From DATGUN01 sp035301285 (GTDB lineage Bacteria; Bacillota; Bacilli; Bacillales; Amphibacillaceae): a DNA stretch of 64,000 nt. A model generated the notes under the pieces. That model had not been told where the DNA came from. It searched no databases and saw only the letters and a program-made list of their open reading frames with translations. The translations under genes were made by a program, and so were the position numbers. Positions 7,722 through 16,555 of this stretch are shown here, piece after piece (the stretch's first letter is position 1; every line of letters starts with the position of its first letter). The stretch covers positions 1-64,000 of the forward strand of contig DATGUN010000027.1 of the NCBI GenBank assembly GCA_035301285.1, written 5' to 3'.

Positions 7722-9437
7722 CTAATACATCTGTATTTTATGCAAGTTCGCAAAAATCCCGTTCTCTTTTAATAATTCATCATGACTGCCTTCCTCGGCA
7801 ATCCCGTCTTTGGTGACTACCATGATACGATCGGCGTTTTTAATCGTAGCCAGACGGTGTGCAATGATGAGTGTCGTCCGATCCTTGGCGAGTTCATTCA
7901 AAGCTTGTTGGATAATCATTTCCGTTTCCGTATCCAGTGCAGAAGTCGCTTCATCCAAAATAAGGATGGGTGGATTCTTCAGGAACATTCTAGCAATGGC
8001 GATACGCTGTTTTTGACCACCGGAAAGTTTCAAACCACGTTCGCCCACTTCCGTTTCATAGCCATCCGGAAGCTCGTTTATGAATTCTTCCATATGGGCC
8101 TGTCTTGCCGCTTGTTCGATTTCTGCATCTGTGGCGTCAAGTTTCCCATACGCAATGTTGTCTCTTAAGGTCCCTGTGAATAGAAAGACATCCTGCTGTA
8201 CGATGCCAATTTGATGTCTCAGCGATTCTTTCGTCATATCACGTAAATCAAGTCCATCAATCGTGATATTTCCTTTATCGACATCATAAAACCTTGGAAT
8301 GAGTGAACATATCGTCGTTTTCCCGGCACCCGATGATCCAACGAACGCAATGGTTTCACCGGCATGTACATTAAAACTCAAATTGTTCAAGACGGGGCGC
8401 TGTGTCTTTTCATATCCGAAAGTTACCTCATTAAAAGCGATATCTCCGTTTAACTTATCGACCGATTGAGCCTCTTCTTTATCGACGACATCCGGATCGA
8501 TATCAAGCATTTCAGTAAACCGTTTGAATCCGGCAATCCCTTTCGGATACAGTTCGAGCAATGCCGTCACTTTTTGTATCGGTTTGAATAGGACGTTTGT
8601 AAACAGGACAAAAGCGACCAATTCACCATATGTCAAAACATCATTGAAACTGAACCATGCCCCGACAACAAGGACAATCAAAATCATGAAATGCATCAAC
8701 ATGAATATGCTCGAGGTCACGAACGCCATCACTTTATAGGCAACAAGTTTCGATCCACGAAAACGGGCGTTGTTTTTTGAAAAACGATTGATTTCAAATG
8801 ATTCATTTGTAAACGACTGAACAACGCGTACACCTGAAACAGCATCCTCCACCCGGGCATTGACGTCCGCAATATCATGATACATCTTGCGCCATGCCCT
8901 GTTCATTTTGATGTTGCTGTAAGAAATGAGCCAGATTAAAAAAGGCACGATGATCAAAACAACAAGCGCGAGTTGAAAATTGATGTTGAACATAATGAGA
9001 AACGCACCCGCAAACGTCATGATCGAAATGAAAAAGTCTTCTGGACCGTGGTGTGCCAATTCACCGATATCAAATAAATCATTCGTGAACCGGCTCATAA
9101 TATGCCCTGTCTTTGTATTGTCAAAATATCGGAACGACTGCTTTTGCACGTGCTGGAACAATTCATCACGCATATCCGTTTCAATATTGATTCCCAGCTT
9201 ATGCCCCCAATAAGTCACAACATATTGCAGAAACGTACTGAGCAAATAGACAAATAACAGAAGAATGCTGACGGTCGTAATCAGACCCCAGTTCCCCTTA
9301 GGCAATAAATCGTCAATAAATGCTTGCACGGCAACTGGAAATGCTAGCTCCAGCAAAGCCACTATGACCGCGGATGTAAAATCTATGATAAATAAACGCC
9401 GATGAGGCTTATAGTATGTGAAAAAACGCCGAATCAA
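7722..9437 (-). CDS. half-size ABC exporter (MsbA/MdlB-like, multidrug or lipid)
   Basis: A 571-residue fused transporter. About residues 1-300 are a six-helix ABC_membrane domain with the intracellular-loop signature ETDMRDELFQHVQKQSFRYFDNTKTGHIMSRFTND. Residues 330-571 are the ATPase, with Walker A GSSGAGKTTI, signature LSGGQKQRIAIARMFL, Walker B ILILDEATSALD and H-loop IAHRLATI. Such proteins work as dimers and export drugs, lipids or peptides. Start is TTG behind AGGAAGTGG. The gene stands alone and diverges from the doxX-like gene across a 958-bp spacer that contains the 52-bp repeat array. The substrate is unknown. Confidence 0.88.
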   Translation of the reverse strand: MIRRFFTYYKPHRRLFIIDFTSAVIVALLELAFPVAVQAFIDDLLPKGNWGLITTVSILLLFVYLLSTFLQYVVTYWGHKLGINIETDMRDELFQHVQKQSFRYFDNTKTGHIMSRFTNDLFDIGELAHHGPEDFFISIMTFAGAFLIMFNINFQLALVVLIIVPFLIWLISYSNIKMNRAWRKMYHDIADVNARVEDAVSGVRVVQSFTNESFEINRFSKNNARFRGSKLVAYKVMAFVTSSIFMLMHFMILIVLVVGAWFSFNDVLTYGELVAFVLFTNVLFKPIQKVTALLELYPKGIAGFKRFTEMLDIDPDVVDKEEAQSVDKLNGDIAFNEVTFGYEKTQRPVLNNLSFNVHAGETIAFVGSSGAGKTTICSLIPRFYDVDKGNITIDGLDLRDMTKESLRHQIGIVQQDVFLFTGTLRDNIAYGKLDATDAEIEQAARQAHMEEFINELPDGYETEVGERGLKLSGGQKQRIAIARMFLKNPPILILDEATSALDTETEMIIQQALNELAKDRTTLIIAHRLATIKNADRIMVVTKDGIAEEGSHDELLKENGIFANLHKIQMY

Positions 9438-9625
9438 GATGCCACTTCCTTTTCTTTGTATATTCGAAAATCTTCATAAAGGAAAGTATATGTGTATTTG
9501 TATCCTGACGCAACAAAGATGCCTTATGGTCTTAGAACGTACCCATTCGATTTGATAGAAATAGAACGGGTTGCGCTCAAAACCATCCTTCGCCCAGCCT
9601 AGGGATCAAGGCGACTCCTTTTTTC

Positions 9626-9674
9626 AAATGTGGCGGGGCATGATGGAATGTTGACCCTTTGTCGAGATTTTTTT
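9626..9674. repeat. degenerate relic unit at the left edge of the 52-bp array
   Basis: This 49-bp stretch aligns with the array unit through shared TGATG-AAT, TTGACCCT and T-rich end segments, but it has lost the hairpin. It looks like a decayed unit in the correct register. Confidence 0.5.
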
Positions 9675-10255
9675 AATCAAGGACGATCCTTGATGCAAAT
9701 TTGACCTTGCGGAACACCTGTTTTTCAATCAAGAACCATTCTTGATGCAATTTCGACCCTGTGGAGCACCTATTTTTCAATCAAGAACCATCCTTGATGC
9801 AATTTCCACCCTCGAGCACCTTCACTTTTCAATCAAGGACCACTCTTGATGCAATTCCGAGCCTCGAACACCCTCGTTTTTCAATCAAGAACCGTCCTTG
9901 ATGCAATTTTGACCCTCGAGCACCTTCGTTTTTCAATCAAGAACCATTCTTGATGCAATTCCAACCCTCGAGCACCCTCACTTTTCAATCAAGAACCTTT
10001 CTTGATGCAATTCCGAACCTCGAACGACGCCATTTTTCAATCAAGAACCGTCCTTGATGCAATTCCGACCCTCGAGCACCTTCGTTTTTCAATCAAGGAC
10101 CTCCCTTGATTGAATTCCGAGCCTCGAACACCCTCATTTTTCAATCAAGAACCATTCTTGATGCAATTTCCACCCTCGAACACCCTCGTTTTTCAATCAA
10201 GAACCGTCCTTGATGCAATTTCAGCCCTCGAGCACCCTCACTTTTCAATCAAGAC
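9675..10255. repeat. tandem array of eleven 52-bp hairpin repeats plus a partial twelfth
   Basis: Units begin (at AATCAAG) at 9675, 9727, 9779, 9831, 9883, 9935, 9987, 10039, 10091, 10143, 10195 and 10247, so every full unit is exactly 52 bp without indels. Each begins with an imperfect palindrome of about 19 bases, ATCAAGA-ACCAT-TCTTGAT in its common form, then GCAATT, a CCCTCGAGCACC segment (CTCGAG or CTCGAA at its core) and a T-rich end. The stem varies partly in step: GGA with TCC in unit 1, AGA with TCT in units 2 and 6. Units 5 and 8 differ at only two positions. As 52 is not a multiple of 3 the array is non-coding. It fills the space between the divergent ABC exporter and doxX-like genes. 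Confidence 0.93.
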
Positions 10256-10395
10256 TTTCAAACCAAGGGTCTACGAGTCATACATAAACTGTTTTTCTTC
10301 TAAAGCAGTAAAAGGTTTCTTATTTTTTTGCAAGTTTGTCCAAATACATGCATACACATCTGATAGCGCTTATAAAACATATGGGAGGTGCTCTT

Positions 10396-10773
10396 TTGAA
10401 ACGTCTGCATCTGGAAAACTGGGTTTGCTATATCGTCGGCTATGTATTTATCATATCGGGAATCATGAAATTGATTATGGGGGATTTTTTGGCTACATTC
10501 GTAGGCATCGGTGTCCCTTATCCGGAAATTGCCATTTTCATCCTATCCATTATCGAAATCAGTTGCGGGGCTTTTATCATTGCGCATTTATATGTCAGAC
10601 AGGCCGCCATCCCGTTAATCGTCGTCATGGTCGGGGCGATTCTTCTGACCAAAGTCCCCATTTTATTGGAGGACGGGATCTTATCGTTCCTGTTTCATGC
10701 ACGTCTTGATGTGGTCATGCTTACCCTTCTTATATTATTGTGGAAGCGTTCGCCCGGTAAAAAATCAGTCTGA
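10396..10773 (+). CDS. DoxX-like small membrane protein
   Basis: A 126-residue membrane protein starting at a TTG placed six bases after GGGAGGTG; an upstream in-frame ATG at 10336 has no such site. Four hydrophobic segments are visible: WVCYIVGYVFIISGIMKLIM, IAIFILSIIEISCGAFIIAHL, AIPLIVVMVGAILLTKVPILL and LDVVMLTLLILLW. The SGIMKL motif near the N-terminus and the four-helix layout fit the DoxX/DoxD superfamily. Its function is unknown; the family is linked to redox or respiratory membrane processes in some bacteria. It diverges from the ABC exporter and converges on the DrrAB-like pair. Confidence 0.65.
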   Translation: MKRLHLENWVCYIVGYVFIISGIMKLIMGDFLATFVGIGVPYPEIAIFILSIIEISCGAFIIAHLYVRQAAIPLIVVMVGAILLTKVPILLEDGILSFLFHARLDVVMLTLLILLWKRSPGKKSV

Positions 10774-10778
10774 ACAAA

Positions 10779-10811
10779 GGGGCGCCTGGACCAACTGAAT
10801 CCAAGCGCCCC
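10779..10811. terminator. GC-rich hairpin between convergent genes
   Basis: GGGGCGCCTGGA pairs with TCCAAGCGCCCC with one mismatch. It sits between the convergent doxX-like and ABC-2 permease genes and could serve both strands, although T-runs are weak on each side. Confidence 0.55.
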
Positions 10812-10849
10812 TCCACATCGTTGCCACACTACCCATTCCAAGTCGACAT

Positions 10850-11680
10850 CTACGCTTCCGTTTTTGAAAATTTAATTGTAGCCAGCACAACGAACAACGC
10901 ACCAATCAGCCCAACGACAATGACTTCACCGGTAAATGATATCACGTGTCCGAACACTTCGATATCCAGTCCCATTGCTTCCCTGAGCGGTTCGGACATT
11001 TTTTCCGGTTCCAGTATAATATGTTTGAACATATCGACGGAATACGTCAGCGGGTTGATTTTGACAATGATATTCATCCATGCCGGCATGCCACTTAATG
11101 GAAAAAAGGCCCCCGATAAAAACAACATTGGAAATAACAAAATCTGGATAACCATCTGGAAACCTTGTGCTGTCTTCAAGCTGGCAGCAATCAATAATCC
11201 GATCGCAGAAATCGTAAAGGCGACCAGAAACATGACAGGAATCAATTTCAGCACCATCAGGAACGTCAGAGATACGCCAATGAACGGAACGAAAATGAGC
11301 ATCATCAATCCTTGAATGACAGCGACGGTCGATCCGCCAAGCACTTTCCCGATGGCAATGGACGTCCGTGACATCGGAGAAACCAATATTTCGCGCATAT
11401 AGCCGAATTCCTTATCCTGAACGACTGATAAAGCCGAGAATACCGCTGTGGTGAACACGACCATTCCGATAATCCCTGGAAACATGAATTCCACAAAATC
11501 GAAATCCGCCAATGGGCCGCTCGCCTCTTCTCCGCCTAACATCGAAGACATGGCTCCGCTCATCCCACTCCCAAACAAGATCAAAAACATGAACGGCATC
11601 GCAAAAGAACCAAAGAGACGCCCCTTATCACGGAAAAATTTAATCACATCACGTTGCCAAACCGCTATGATCGCTTCCAT
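10850..11680 (-). CDS. ABC-2 type transporter permease (DrrB-like)
   Basis: A 276-residue membrane subunit with about six helices. It opens AIIAVWQRDVIKFFRDKGRLFGSFAMPFMFLILFGSGM, and the ABC-2 family pattern continues with FMFPGIIGMVVFTTAVFSALSVVQDKEFGYMREILVSPMSRTSIAIGKVLGGS, the classic cytoplasmic loop before helix 3. LSGAFFPLSGMPAWMNIIVKINPLTYSVDMFKHII is the conserved loop before the last helices. The start overlaps the ATPase stop as TGATG, so the two are translationally coupled. With the ATPase it should form an exporter of the daunorubicin-resistance type; the substrate is unknown. Confidence 0.88.
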   Translation of the reverse strand: MEAIIAVWQRDVIKFFRDKGRLFGSFAMPFMFLILFGSGMSGAMSSMLGGEEASGPLADFDFVEFMFPGIIGMVVFTTAVFSALSVVQDKEFGYMREILVSPMSRTSIAIGKVLGGSTVAVIQGLMMLIFVPFIGVSLTFLMVLKLIPVMFLVAFTISAIGLLIAASLKTAQGFQMVIQILLFPMLFLSGAFFPLSGMPAWMNIIVKINPLTYSVDMFKHIILEPEKMSEPLREAMGLDIEVFGHVISFTGEVIVVGLIGALFVVLATIKFSKTEA

Positions 11681-12636
11681 CAGCGTCCCCTCCTTTTATG
11701 CCCGTTCGATACCGTTTCTTCCCGTATTTCCCGACCCGTCAACTGCAAGAAAACGTCATTCAAGGTCGGACGCCTTAAATTCACCGTCAAAATATCAATC
11801 GGGAATTCTTTAACAAAACGCACCAAAAATTCATTGCCTTTTTCCACATTGAACGTCAATTTTTCACCGGTTCGTTTGACCTCGTGTCCATATGTCTCCT
11901 TGATCATTTTTTCAGCTTCATCATTATCCGTTGTTTCAATTTCAATGATATCGCCACCGACATTCGTTTTGAGCGCATCGGGCGTATCAAGTGCAATGAG
12001 TTCACCGTGATCCATGACAGCCACACGGTCGCAAATTTCCGCTTCATCCATATAATGTGTCGTCAAGAAAATGGTGATACCCGCTTTTTCCTTCAAACGT
12101 AAAATATATTCCCAAATATGATCCCGTGTCTGCGGATCAAGTCCAACAGTCGGTTCGTCAAGGAACAGAACCCGTGGATAGTGAAGCAACCCTCGTGCAA
12201 TTTCAAGCCGACGTTTCATTCCGCCTGAAAATGTTTCTACGATGTTTTTACGTTTATCCGATAGGTCCACTATCTCCAACACTTCTTGAATACGTTCCTC
12301 GCGCTTTTCCTTTGGCACACCATAAAATTTGCAGTGTAATTTCAGATTTTCATTCGCTGTCAACTTCTCATCCAATGTGTTTTCCTGAAAAATCAACCCG
12401 ATACTTGCGCGCACTTTATTCTTTTCCTTCACATTATCATAGCCATTTACAAAAGCCTCCCCACCAGAGGGTTGGATGATTGTGGATAACATGTTGATAG
12501 TTGTACTTTTTCCCGCACCATTCGGTCCTAAAAAGCCGAATATTTCTCCCTTTTCCACGTTAAAACGGACGCCCTTCACAGCTTCCTTATCTTTGTATTT
12601 CTTTTTCAGATCTTTCACTTCCACAATATGCTCCAT
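11680..12636 (-). CDS. ABC transporter ATPase (DrrA-like)
   Basis: A 318-residue ATPase of the daunorubicin-resistance (DrrA/CcmA) class. Walker A is GPNGAGKSTTI (about 33-43), the Q-loop region is GLIFQENTLDEKLTANENL, the signature is FSGGMKRRLEIARGL, Walker B is VLFLDEPTVGLDPQTR, and the H-loop is FLTTHYMDEAE. The C-terminal 90 residues include the DrrA-type tail with the pattern LTVNLRRPTLNDVFLQLTGREIRE. It is the first gene of a two-gene unit with the ABC-2 permease, overlapping it by one base. It could export a toxic compound or lipid-like molecule. Confidence 0.9.
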   Translation of the reverse strand: MEHIVEVKDLKKKYKDKEAVKGVRFNVEKGEIFGFLGPNGAGKSTTINMLSTIIQPSGGEAFVNGYDNVKEKNKVRASIGLIFQENTLDEKLTANENLKLHCKFYGVPKEKREERIQEVLEIVDLSDKRKNIVETFSGGMKRRLEIARGLLHYPRVLFLDEPTVGLDPQTRDHIWEYILRLKEKAGITIFLTTHYMDEAEICDRVAVMDHGELIALDTPDALKTNVGGDIIEIETTDNDEAEKMIKETYGHEVKRTGEKLTFNVEKGNEFLVRFVKEFPIDILTVNLRRPTLNDVFLQLTGREIREETVSNGHKRRGR

Positions 12637-12763
12637 ACCGTGTCACTCCCCTTTTTCATAGGCATACAACTTGCGCAGAAGAAACAGACATTTCCCTTTT
12701 ATTTACAATATCTATTCGCCCCCATCACTCCAAAGAGTATAAAAGCAATAAAAGCGACATAAC

Positions 12764-13093
12764 TTATCCACAAAGTTATCCCGCATCGTAAAAATTATCA
12801 CATGAAAATTTATGATCATTGATAAATATATCATGTATTCGCTTACCACCTTTAGGGATGTTACATAAGTTATCACACTATACCGACGCTGTAAAGTCAT
12901 TCCTACCGCGGTGTAATGCTTTCCAACGTTTTTCCTGGCCACCCAGGATTTATACACAAAATTATCCACATATGCACAAATGTTCTCTGTTATTTTGTAT
13001 GAAGAATGTATGATCGCTACAAAATATAGTGTTATCACCATCTTATCCACTGATTGTGGATAAAAAGACGACTTGTCCACGCACTTTTACACA
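12764..13093. promoter_or_regulatory. off-origin DnaA-box cluster downstream of htrA
   Basis: Four exact DnaA boxes (TTATNCACA) lie at 12764-12772, 12950-12958, 12962-12970 and, inverted, 13055-13063. Three more with one mismatch lie at 12970-12978, 13043-13051 and 13085-13093. The pair at 13043/13055 forms an 8-bp inverted repeat. The stretch 12637-13439 has no convincing gene; an antisense-type open frame over the cluster is rejected. B. subtilis is known to carry a DnaA-box cluster in the yydA-yycS interval next to the wal/htrA genes, so this may be its positional counterpart. It would titrate or sequester DnaA away from oriC. Confidence 0.75.
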
Positions 13094-13352
13094 TACCTGT
13101 CTAGAGAAAAAACGTTTTGTTTATAAAGTGTTTTTCTGTAATTGAAGGGACTATCTTCTACATGCTAAGTTATTTTAACTTAATTCCATCTGTTCACCTA
13201 TTCAGCATCACTAGCCTTCAACATCTGCCAGGCAGGTTGGTTTTCGGATTTGAAATGACATTTGAAATGACAACCCCTTGTGCATATCTTTCCCTTCTAC
13301 CTGCTTAAGAAGAAAAATCTAAAAATCCATCCGCCCATGTCCTAACCCTCAT

Positions 13353-13391
13353 AAAAAAGATGCCGCTCCTTCCGGAATCAGCATCTTTTTT
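13353..13391 (-). terminator. terminator of the wal operon after htrA
   Basis: AAAAAAGATGC pairs with GCATCTTTTTT around a 17-base loop. It is symmetrical and works on either strand, but the minus-strand gene htrA ends just before it. Confidence 0.85.
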
Positions 13392-13439
13392 GATGATACA
13401 CAACATCTCAGCACGTCATATTCATTTCAAACATCACCA

Positions 13440-14669
13440 TCATTCCTGTTTTCCAAGCTTGATGTTTGCTTCTTCTTCCTTACCATCACGGTAATAGGTT
13501 ACATTTACAGTATCACCGACTTCTTTTTCCTGATAGAGCACCTTCCTGAAGTCAATCATATCCATGACCTCTTTACCGTCCAGTTCAGTAATAACATCCA
13601 GACGGTCCAGTCCTCCCTCTGCGGCCGGTGATAACGGTTCAACACTCCACACATATACCCCGCCTTCCACATCATCGGGCAATGTCAATGTATCCTCCCA
13701 TTCAGACTGCGGCACTTCATCCAAGGAGTATATCTCGACACCCAAAAACGGGCGTGTGACTTTTCCGGTTCGTTCCAGCTCCTGTACAATAGGCCAAGCC
13801 GAATCGATTGGTATCGCAAATCCAATTCCCTCGACAGCCTCTTCGTTTATTTTCATCGAATTGATCCCGATCAGCTGCCCATCGATATTGATCAATGCGC
13901 CGCCGCTGTTCCCGGGATTGATGGCGGCATCTGTCTGAATGACTTCTGCTTGCCAATCAGCACGTCCATCCTGGTCAAAATCCTGTGGAATCGTTCGTTG
14001 TTTTCCACTGATAACACCTTGTGTAACGGAACCGGCAAACATATGTCCAAGGGGATTCCCGATGGCAATAGCTGGTTCACCCACTTTGATGTTATCCGAC
14101 GTTCCTCGTTCTATTGTCTTTTTGATATTTTTTCCGTCCATCCGGAGTACTGCCAAGTCAGAGAATAAATCACTTCCAAGGAGTTCCGCTTCCACATCCG
14201 TATCATCATATAGCACAACCTCCAACTCATCCGCATCCTCGACAACGTGATGGTTGGTGATGACATATGCATTACCGCCATTCTGTTTATATATGACGCC
14301 TGAACCGGTATATAACTCACCATCTTCCTCACGGTCCCAAAAGTCATCCGTGTTCGTATGCTGGATATTATTGACGCCAACGACAGCCGGTGAAACGTCA
14401 TCCACGACATCGGTTATTTGCGACGAGACGTCAACAGACAGATTTTGGGTTGGGTAATCCGTATTCGTTGTGTTGATATCATCATCCTGTTGTGATGGGT
14501 TATCTGTTGCAGCAGGTGTCCAGGCTTCAGGAAGCACATCCATTTTAATCAACGATGGCAATGCCAAGACCACAATACATGCCCCGATTATGAAACCGAC
14601 AACGATATAAAGCAGCCAATTATTTTTTCTTTTTTGTGGTGAAGGGGATTGATTTTGATCATAGTCCAT
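13440..14669 (-). CDS. htrA: HtrA/DegP-like membrane-anchored serine protease
   Basis: A trypsin-like quality-control protease facing the cell exterior. A short cytoplasmic tail is followed by one helix (NNWLLYIVVGFIIGACIVVLAL). The protease domain has the triad H in ITNHHVVEDADELEV, D in SDLFSDLAVLRMDG and S in NPGNSGGALINIDG. A C-terminal PDZ domain (GGVYVWSVEPLSPAAEGGLDRLDVITELDG) follows. The ATG at 14669 is preferred because AAAGAGG lies eight bases upstream; another ATG at 14705 is possible. As in many Firmicutes it closes the walRK-yycHI-walJ gene set, although 160 bp separate it from walJ. It corresponds to B. subtilis yycK. Confidence 0.9.
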   Translation of the reverse strand: MDYDQNQSPSPQKRKNNWLLYIVVGFIIGACIVVLALPSLIKMDVLPEAWTPAATDNPSQQDDDINTTNTDYPTQNLSVDVSSQITDVVDDVSPAVVGVNNIQHTNTDDFWDREEDGELYTGSGVIYKQNGGNAYVITNHHVVEDADELEVVLYDDTDVEAELLGSDLFSDLAVLRMDGKNIKKTIERGTSDNIKVGEPAIAIGNPLGHMFAGSVTQGVISGKQRTIPQDFDQDGRADWQAEVIQTDAAINPGNSGGALINIDGQLIGINSMKINEEAVEGIGFAIPIDSAWPIVQELERTGKVTRPFLGVEIYSLDEVPQSEWEDTLTLPDDVEGGVYVWSVEPLSPAAEGGLDRLDVITELDGKEVMDMIDFRKVLYQEKEVGDTVNVTYYRDGKEEEANIKLGKQE

Positions 14670-14832
14670 CTTGTATTCCTCTTTTCCATCCTTGTTCGGG
14701 TTCATTTCAAAAAATCACCGTCTCAAGCAGCAAAGACATTATAAATCATGCACATATGACATCGACCTTACCATCCTGATCCTATGCTCCTGTTGCTTAT
14801 CCCATACCCTCTTTCCGACAATAGACAACCGA

Positions 14833-15618
14833 TTAAATGACATCATACAGAGTGGTTGGTTTATAGGGATCTGTATCACATAATTCGAGATGGATGCCTC
14901 GCTCTTTCAAGATCGCATCGACAGACATACGTGCTAAATCTTTCATGTTGTTATCTTGGCTTAAATGTGCCAAATAAATACGCTTTGTTTGATTTCCGAT
15001 TATATCTGTCAGAGCAAGCCCCGAATCTTCATTGGATACATGGCCTGTATCACCTAGAATCCGTCTTTTGACATTCCAGGGGTAACGCCCCATTCTGAGC
15101 ATTTCCACATCGTGGTTTGCTTCAAATATGTACGCATCCGCATCTTCCACCGTTTTTTTTATCCGCTCGGAGACATACCCCAGATCCGTTACGAGAGCAA
15201 CCTTTTTACCTTCATGACGAAACGTGAAAAACATCGGTGCCGCTGCATCATGCGATACACCAAACGATTCGACGTCAATATCACCGAATGTCTTCACCTC
15301 GGCTATATCAAACATGAATTTTTGATCCAATGTCAATTTGCCGATTGAATGTTCCATCGCCTGCCATGTTTTAGCGTTGGCGTAAATGGGCAGATTATAC
15401 TTACGCGCCATGATCCCCAATCCTTTAATATGATCGGAATGTTCATGTGTCACTAATATTCGATTCAGCTTTGACGGATCCACGCCGGCTCCAGCGAATA
15501 ATTTATCCATTTGTTTGCCGCTCAATCCTGCATCAACCAAAATCCGTTCTTTTTCAGTTGCGATATAAAATGCATTGCCGGTACTCCCCGATGCCAATAC
15601 ACTAAAATGGAAACTCAT
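14833..15618 (-). CDS. walJ: WalJ (YycJ) metallo-beta-lactamase-fold hydrolase
   Basis: A 261-residue MBL-fold phosphodiesterase. The metal-binding signature THEHSDHIKGL (about 58-68) is intact, with further ligands in VTDLGYVSE, EANHDVEML and GDTGHVSNEDSGLALTDI. In Firmicutes WalJ links cell-wall signalling with DNA replication and repair and has been described as a 5' exonuclease-like protein. It overlaps the yycI stop by four bases (ATGA), so it is coupled to the operon. Confidence 0.93.
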   Translation of the reverse strand: MSFHFSVLASGSTGNAFYIATEKERILVDAGLSGKQMDKLFAGAGVDPSKLNRILVTHEHSDHIKGLGIMARKYNLPIYANAKTWQAMEHSIGKLTLDQKFMFDIAEVKTFGDIDVESFGVSHDAAAPMFFTFRHEGKKVALVTDLGYVSERIKKTVEDADAYIFEANHDVEMLRMGRYPWNVKRRILGDTGHVSNEDSGLALTDIIGNQTKRIYLAHLSQDNNMKDLARMSVDAILKERGIHLELCDTDPYKPTTLYDVI

Positions 15619-16541
15619 TCTTCTTGTTCCCCCTCTTCCAATATATCCAAAGGTGCTTTCAACAGTTTCATGACCTTTTTCTTAACATCTTTATCTTTGA
15701 TGGTATCCACTTTTTCAGAAATATCATCAATCGACTCGTCTAAAAAGCTGAGTTCCTTCCGGGAATACACGATCCCTTCAATCGCATTGACGAAGTAATT
15801 ATTATCGTCATTCACGGTTACACGCCATGTCGGTGAAAAAACCTGCACACCGCTCTCAAGCGGAATACGTGTATGAAAACCCATATCGATACTGGATATC
15901 TCATCCCCCGTTTGAAGCTCATTGGAATTGTACAGGGATTCAATCGCTTTTATCGGTTCAATCAATGAATATTCTTCACTGCTTGTTTCGGTTTCCTCAA
16001 GCATTGTCTGCGTATAGAAAGTTGCTTCATCATCATCATTCAAAAAGACGAATATGATACCATTTTCATTATAATAAATGGGCTTGTCCTCTTTTTTCTG
16101 GAAAAAAATGAGGACGTTCAGCTCTTCATTCCGGCCCCAATACGTATATTGGTCCGCATCCGTAATATCATTGGAAATAGCACGTTTTATATCTTCATCG
16201 GATTCGTCAACCGGGATCGAAATCGGATCTTTGAACGTTGAAATGACACGACGATCATCATCGACAACAACAGGAGACTGGTCTTTCCCGAGTTTTTCTA
16301 AATCATCTTCGGAAAACTCACGCGGACTGACCGAGATATAATGTTCTTCTTCTTCGATATCTGTCGGCAACTCTGGTAACGAAATATCCTCTGAGGCCAG
16401 CTGCTGCTCGATGGACGTGTTTTCATGTTCCAATACACCTAGATCTGTTTGCTCCTGCTTATCGATGAACTTTATCAATAAATACACATCAAGAACAAGG
16501 AAGCAGAGGATAAATATTGTTTTTATTTGATTCCATTGCAT
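15615..16541 (-). CDS. yycI: WalI (YycI), two-component regulator of WalK
   Basis: A 308-residue membrane-anchored protein. One N-terminal helix (IKTIFILCFLVLDVYLLIKFI) is followed by a large extracytoplasmic domain. The extracellular part carries the YycI pattern, including VQVFSPTWRVTVNDDNNYFVNAIEGIVY near the C-terminus. With YycH it forms a ternary complex in the membrane that modulates WalK activity. It lies 14 bp after yycH and overlaps walJ. The acidic, Glu/Asp-rich linker after the helix is longer than in B. subtilis. Confidence 0.88.
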   Translation of the reverse strand: MQWNQIKTIFILCFLVLDVYLLIKFIDKQEQTDLGVLEHENTSIEQQLASEDISLPELPTDIEEEEHYISVSPREFSEDDLEKLGKDQSPVVVDDDRRVISTFKDPISIPVDESDEDIKRAISNDITDADQYTYWGRNEELNVLIFFQKKEDKPIYYNENGIIFVFLNDDDEATFYTQTMLEETETSSEEYSLIEPIKAIESLYNSNELQTGDEISSIDMGFHTRIPLESGVQVFSPTWRVTVNDDNNYFVNAIEGIVYSRKELSFLDESIDDISEKVDTIKDKDVKKKVMKLLKAPLDILEEGEQEE

Positions 16542-16555
16542 TCCTGATCACTCCC

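Noticed and set aside
9675..10255. Could the 52-bp array be a CRISPR?
   Set aside because: All 52 bases are shared between units, with no unique spacers, and no cas gene is near.
10110..10709. 199-codon open frame across the repeat array and doxX-like gene
   Set aside because: It runs through non-coding repeats and then overlaps the doxX-like gene in another frame; the repeat period is not a multiple of three.
12795..12878. TTATCACAT and TTATCACAC as DnaA boxes
   Set aside because: They look similar by eye but mismatch the consensus at four positions when aligned, so they were not counted.
12712..13080. 122-codon minus-strand open frame downstream of the DrrA-like gene
   Set aside because: It lies on the DnaA-box cluster, has no ribosome binding site or family pattern, and the composition is that of AT-rich non-coding DNA.
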